Shown one piece after another: positions 15,817 through 18,892 of a stretch of DNA of 18,892 bases. Below the pieces are notes generated by a model. The model worked only from the letters and a program-made list of their open reading frames with translations. It was not told the DNA's origin and ran no database searches. The number at the start of each line of letters is the position of its first letter. The stretch's first letter is position 1. Source of the DNA: Methanobacteriota archaeon (GTDB lineage: Archaea > Thermoplasmatota > Thermoplasmata > RBG-16-68-12); NCBI GenBank assembly GCA_005878995.1, contig VBME01000143.1:1-18892 (forward strand), given 5' to 3'. The position numbers were made by a program, and so were the translations under genes.

Positions 15817-15822
15817 CTTATG
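15817..15822 (+). promoter_or_regulatory. TATA-like element upstream of tRNA-Pro copy 2
   Basis: CTTATG follows the block CGCACAACCCT (15808-15818), which begins 45 bases before the tRNA. It is about 33 bases upstream of the tRNA start and could place transcription slightly upstream of the mature 5' end. Copy 1 has the same block at the same distance but CTCAGA in place of CTTATG. Confidence 0.35.
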
Positions 15823-15852
15823 CGGGCCTCATTCTTACCGCGACGCCGCGCT

Positions 15853-15927
15853 GGGTCCGTGGGGTAGCTTGGTCTATCCTTGGTGGTTCGGGACCACTAG
15901 ACTCCGGTTCAAATCCGGACGGACCCA
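15853..15927 (+). tRNA. tRNA-Pro, anticodon CGG (copy 2)
   Basis: The cloverleaf is the same as the copy at 5416-5490 except for one D-loop base (GGTCTATCC here, GGTCCATCC there). Acceptor, anticodon and T stems pair fully, the anticodon is CGG, and no CCA is encoded. The 3' flanks of the two copies are unrelated, while the 45 bases upstream match at 32 positions, so the copy includes promoter sequence. Between 15928 and 16217 I see no convincing gene, only a weak minus-strand open frame discussed elsewhere. Confidence 0.95.
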
Positions 15928-16217
15928 CTTACAATCCGGGATAATACCGATTCCGCTCCAGGTGACACCCCTCCGCCGTCAGGTCGGCTCGATTCCGCCC
16001 GGCTAACCCCGCTTCGAATGTGGGAAAGGCCCGAGTATGGCTCAAAGCCCGCCATGCCGCCCGCGAGAAGGCGGCCGATCGTCTCGAGAAGTTCGTGATC
16101 CGTGACTGATGGATCTTGAATCCGGAGTTGGGGGGTGTCCTCCAGCGGCCACGCTGACTCCCAGAATTGAGAATGGCTCCCCAAGCCTCAAGCGCGTGAC
16201 TAGCATCCGACGAGTCG

Positions 16218-16796
16218 GTGGACCCTCTACTACCGAGAGCAGAGATCGAGAACGATCGCCCAAAGCTGGGTAGCCTCTTCGGATTAGAAGAGGGGACATG
16301 CTACCTCGTTCGGGGGAAGCAAGCCGAGACGAGCTACCTACTCTTCCAAGCCCTCGTGGAACAGGGGACCCCCGGCCTATGTATAACGCGAATGCACCCG
16401 GATAAGGTCCGTTCGCGGTACAGTCTCGCCTCCGTTCCTGTCTGGTGGATTTCCTACGTACCAGGCGTCGAGCACTACGCCCCAAACGCGGTTGGCATTC
16501 TCGCGAAGCTTCTCGAGACATTCATCGATGAGAACTCCAGCGGCTGCGTCGTGCTCCTGGACGGCGTTGAAAACATCATGACCAACATCGGGTTCGACAA
16601 GGACTTGCTCTTCGTCGAGCACATGAACGAGTACGTCATGTCGCGGAAAGCGATCGTCCTCGTCACGGTGGATCCGGAATGTTTCAAGCCATCCGAGTTC
16701 GCGCGTCTCGAGCGCTCCCTCGAAAGCCTTGAGGAGCCGGAATTGCGCCTCGTCCTGGAGAATCCGGAGCAGTATCCTCGAACCGGAATCCGCTAG
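16218..16796 (+). CDS. DUF835 domain protein
   Basis: The 192-residue protein starts at GTG 16218; an in-frame stop at 16197 and the absence of an ATG before the domain leave this as the best start. Residues about 27-165 match a DUF835 domain: GTCYLVRGKQAETSYLLF, PGLCITRMHPDKVRSRY, VWWISYVPG, then VLLDGVENIMTNIGF and a final DPECFKPSEFARLER. DUF835 is common in Thermoplasmata and Thermococcales, often fused to PAS or receiver domains, and is thought to work in signal transduction; its biochemical role is unknown. Here it stands alone with no sensor or kinase domain, no signal peptide and no membrane segment, so it is cytoplasmic. No clear TATA box was found. The neighbours give no specific partner. 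Confidence 0.85.
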   Translation: MDPLLPRAEIENDRPKLGSLFGLEEGTCYLVRGKQAETSYLLFQALVEQGTPGLCITRMHPDKVRSRYSLASVPVWWISYVPGVEHYAPNAVGILAKLLETFIDENSSGCVVLLDGVENIMTNIGFDKDLLFVEHMNEYVMSRKAIVLVTVDPECFKPSEFARLERSLESLEEPELRLVLENPEQYPRTGIR

Positions 16797-16944
16797 CCGA
16801 CGCGGACCCATAGATGAACAAACGGCCTTGCCGCTACATGGCTCTAAGCTGACGCCTTCTCGCGTGAATGCATCCGCGCCCCAAATCGGACCCTCCCGGT
16901 CGCAAAGGGACGTTTTGTCAACGCCCTCGCGTCCGCCAACGGAA

Positions 16945-16952
16945 AGTTAAAG
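16945..16952 (+). promoter_or_regulatory. TATA-like box for the membrane-anchored protein gene
   Basis: AGTTAAAG, preceded by purine-rich GGAA, is centred about 29 nt before the ATG at 16978. This predicts a leaderless transcript. The remainder of the intergenic stretch 16797-16977 shows nothing else recognisable. Confidence 0.55.
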
Positions 16953-16977
16953 GTACATCAAAGAATCCGTTCGCGGC

Positions 16978-17787
16978 ATGCGGGGGAGTGTACTCGGGCT
17001 ACCGTTATGGCTCATCGTGGTCGTGTGCGCCGTCCCTCCCGTAGCGTACTCCCTGTCGCGGGCGGCCGGCGTCCCCGTCGAGCTGATCCTCCCGACCGCG
17101 GTGGCGATGGAGGTTGTCTTCCTGACGCAGACGGTCCAACAAACCCTGCGCCGGGCCGAGGTCCGCCGGCACTTCGGGTTTGCGCTCTGGGAGCTGCATC
17201 AGGAGATGTCCCAGCATCTCGAGACCCTCGGCGATCGGTTGGCGCTCGTCCGTCAGGGCGTCACCGGGGAGCCGAGCCCGGATGGCTTGCGCACGTGGGC
17301 CTCGTCCGTCGACGCCTTTCCCCTCGACGCGTGGGATCGGTTCCTCACGGTCGGCGGGCTGCACCGGCTCCTCGATAGCGCCCCCGACCGGGTCGCCGCG
17401 AACCTGTACCGGTACTACGACGGACTCCGACGGTTCAACGACGAGGCCGCCCTCCGGGAGCGGATGCTCGAGAAACTCTTCAACGTGACCGGCCCGGCCA
17501 CGACGGGCATCTTCAAGACGGTGAAGGCGAGCGACAAACGCCTGGAATCGTGGCTCACGGAAGTGCCCTCGCGTCTCGCGGTCTTGATGCGGGACCTGCA
17601 GCACGTGCTCCGGGAGCTCGGTCACATGCCGGCTGTCATCGTCTCCGGCGACGACCGGAAGAGATTCGAAGCCCTTAGCCCGAAAGAAACCGAGGCGTAC
17701 TACCGGTGGAGGGCGAAGTACGGCGATGTCCGAACGCCCGCCGACAAGGCCGACTGGGACTGGTCGGTCCCGGACGAAGTACGGTGA
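16978..17787 (+). CDS. Membrane-anchored protein of unknown function with a helical cytoplasmic domain
   Basis: The 269-residue protein has two hydrophobic segments near the N-terminus, about residues 5-25 (LPLWLIVVVCAVPPVAYSL) and 33-52 (PVELILPTAVAMEVVFLTQ). The rest is soluble, highly charged and probably alpha-helical, e.g. WELHQEMSQHLETLGDRLAL, with a Trp/Asp-rich end (KADWDWSVPDEV). No enzyme motif or known family was recognised. A leaderless start at ATG 16978 fits the upstream TATA-like box. It is followed after 72 bases by the ABC transporter operon, which has its own promoter, so the two are probably separate units. The two-helix anchor plus helical body could suit a scaffold or partner role, but that is a guess. 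Confidence 0.75.
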   Translation: MRGSVLGLPLWLIVVVCAVPPVAYSLSRAAGVPVELILPTAVAMEVVFLTQTVQQTLRRAEVRRHFGFALWELHQEMSQHLETLGDRLALVRQGVTGEPSPDGLRTWASSVDAFPLDAWDRFLTVGGLHRLLDSAPDRVAANLYRYYDGLRRFNDEAALRERMLEKLFNVTGPATTGIFKTVKASDKRLESWLTEVPSRLAVLMRDLQHVLRELGHMPAVIVSGDDRKRFEALSPKETEAYYRWRAKYGDVRTPADKADWDWSVPDEVR

Positions 17788-17824
17788 CTCACAGGCGTCT
17801 GATTTGTTCTTGGAGTTCCTTCAA

Positions 17825-17836
17825 AGAGTTTAAGTA
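17825..17836 (+). promoter_or_regulatory. Promoter of the ABC transporter operon (AGAGTTTAAGTA)
   Basis: The box is identical over 12 bases to the glgA promoter at 11881-11892. Its TATA part is centred about 28 bases before the ATG at 17860, predicting a leaderless transcript. A T-rich stretch just upstream (17801-17820) could end the preceding transcript. Confidence 0.75.
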
Positions 17837-17837
17837 T

Positions 17838-17855
17838 ATCGCGATATATCGCGAT
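17838..17855. promoter_or_regulatory. Perfect 18-bp palindromic operator ATCGCGATATATCGCGAT
   Basis: The sequence equals its own reverse complement over 18 bases and also contains two direct copies of ATCGCGAT. It sits between the TATA box and the predicted start, at -22 to -5 from the ATG, where a bound dimer would block polymerase. A repressor of the PadR, GntR or ArsR kind is plausible for an exporter operon (inference); no such gene lies in the window. Confidence 0.75.
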
Positions 17856-17859
17856 TCTC

Positions 17860-18834
17860 ATGCAGTCGCAAAAAGGCGCGAAATCGGTGGCCAACGGTGT
17901 TCCGGTCAACCTGGAGGGCCTCGGCAAGGAGTATGGTCACTTCACCGCCCTGAAGTCTCTCAATCTGACCGTCCCGGCGGGAACCTCGCTCGGCTTCCTG
18001 GGTCCGAACGGCGCCGGAAAGTCCACGACGATCAAGATCATGACGAACCTCATCCGGCCCTCCCGAGGTCATGCTACGTTATTCGGCATCGATGTCCGCC
18101 AAGAGCCGACCCGCGCGCTGGCACACATCGGCGCGGTCATTGAGACGCCGGAGTTCTACGGCTACCTCTCGCCGCTCGAAACTCTCGCGTATGCGGGACG
18201 CCTCCGCGGCATGTCGTCCAAGGAAATCGAACACCGCAGTGAGGCGGTCCTGAAGGAGGTCAAGTTGAACGAGTGGGCGGACCACCGGATCCAGGAGTTC
18301 TCGAAGGGGATGAAACAGCGCGTCGCCATCGCGCAGGCGCTCCTCCACGAGCCGGAACTCCTCGTCCTCGACGAGCCCACGTCGGGCTTGGACCCGAGAG
18401 GCATGGCCGAAGTCCGCGATGTGATCAAGGCGCTGAAAGGCGAGGGCCGCACGATCTTCATGAGCTCCCACCTCCTCGGCGAAGTCCAGGAGGTCTGCGA
18501 CGACGTCGCACTCCTGAACCATGGAGAGCTCTTGATTCACGGCTCGGTCCGCGACCTTTCCCGGGGTTCCGACACGTCCACATTCCAGACGAGCTTTCTC
18601 CGGCCGCCAACGCCGCAAGACCTCGAGGCGCTCGCAGCGGTCCCCGGAATCGTGGAAATCAAGAACGAGGGCGATTCGACGATCGACCTCCGGATCTCCG
18701 GAGGCGAAGAGGGGCAGGCCCGCGTCCTCGAGGCGATGGTCTCCCGCGGCCTGAAGGTCATCACGTACCGGCCGCTCGGCTCGTCGCTCGAGCAGCTCTA
18801 CCTCGACCGCATCCAGGAGTCGGATCGACTATGA
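17860..18834 (+). CDS. ABC transporter ATP-binding protein (ABC-2/BcrA-NatA type exporter)
   Basis: The 324-residue ATPase has Walker A GPNGAGKST (48-56), the signature FSKGMKQRVAIAQAL (147-161), Walker B LLVLDEPTSGLDP (167-179) with catalytic Glu172, and the H-loop His204 (MSSHLL). The Q-loop position carries IETPEFYGYL, the variant seen in BcrA/NatA-type exporters. Residues 225-324 form the C-terminal extension usual in this group. It powers an ABC-2 type export or membrane-extrusion system; the substrate cannot be told. It is first in its operon, with a leaderless start and a strong palindrome over the promoter, implying tight, probably substrate-induced, control. The stop overlaps the next gene by ATGA. 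Confidence 0.95.
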   Translation: MQSQKGAKSVANGVPVNLEGLGKEYGHFTALKSLNLTVPAGTSLGFLGPNGAGKSTTIKIMTNLIRPSRGHATLFGIDVRQEPTRALAHIGAVIETPEFYGYLSPLETLAYAGRLRGMSSKEIEHRSEAVLKEVKLNEWADHRIQEFSKGMKQRVAIAQALLHEPELLVLDEPTSGLDPRGMAEVRDVIKALKGEGRTIFMSSHLLGEVQEVCDDVALLNHGELLIHGSVRDLSRGSDTSTFQTSFLRPPTPQDLEALAAVPGIVEIKNEGDSTIDLRISGGEEGQARVLEAMVSRGLKVITYRPLGSSLEQLYLDRIQESDRL

Positions 18835-18892
18835 CGCCGAGCCCTCTCGCTCAAGTCATCACGGTCGCGAGTTACGAGATCCGCAAATACAT
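18831..18892 (+). CDS. N-terminus of a probable ABC-2 permease, truncated by the window
   Basis: The ATG overlaps the ATPase stop (ATGA), so the genes are coupled. Only about 20 residues are visible (MTPSPLAQVITVASYEIRKY). The ending ASYEIRKY resembles the cytoplasmic N-terminal helix that precedes the first membrane segment of ABC-2 permeases. Identity rests mainly on gene order. Confidence 0.7.
   Translation, partial: MTPSPLAQVITVASYEIRKY

Noticed and set aside
5416..15927. Integrative element bounded by tRNA att sites
   Set aside because: Both tRNA copies are complete, homology extends upstream rather than stopping at a 3' tRNA fragment, and no integrase, replication or viral gene lies between them.
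1..18892. CRISPR arrays, insertion sequences, rRNA genes
   Set aside because: No regularly spaced direct repeats, no transposase motifs with terminal repeats, and no rRNA-like sequence were seen.

Overview
The window reads as chromosomal DNA of a high-GC euryarchaeon, most likely a member of Thermoplasmata or a close relative (inference). The evidence is archaeal: an HMG-CoA synthase/thiolase/DUF35 mevalonate module, a stand-alone DUF835 protein, tRNA genes without encoded CCA, and TATA-like boxes placed about 26-33 nt before start codons, as in leaderless or near-leaderless transcripts. High GC makes many long antisense open frames; these are not genes.

Layout. (1) 1-1795, minus: a secreted PPC-domain plus BNR/Asp-box protein running off the left edge. 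(2) 5243-1943, minus: one tight operon of an XRE-type regulator, HMG-CoA synthase, thiolase and a zinc-ribbon/OB-fold DUF35 protein, i.e. the first two steps of the mevalonate pathway for archaeal lipids. It has a clear TATA box and a leaderless start. (3) 5416-15927: two almost identical tRNA-Pro(CGG) genes flank about 10.4 kb that is mostly alpha-glucan metabolism. Inside lie a four-gene minus-strand operon (GH57 branching enzyme, a second divergent GH57 protein, a GlgM-like GT4 glycosyltransferase, a maltokinase-like kinase), a divergently transcribed GT5 glycogen synthase, a convergent galactose-1-phosphate uridylyltransferase, and a secreted tandem-repeat protein of unknown function. (4) 16218-18892, plus: a DUF835 protein, an unknown membrane-anchored protein, and the start of an ABC exporter operon whose promoter carries a perfect 18-bp palindrome.

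How the genes work together. The mevalonate operon probably makes a channelled thiolase/HMGCS/DUF35 complex under its own regulator. The glucan block combines ADP-glucose-type elongation (GlgA), GH57 branching, and two genes resembling the maltose-1-phosphate (GlgE) pathway, GlgM and Mak, although no GlgE or GlgC is visible here. The main candidates for new biology are this glucan operon with its uncertain product, the secreted two-repeat protein whose best start signal points to an ATC codon, and the duplicated tRNA-Pro pair. All assignments come from reading motifs by eye; no database search was run.
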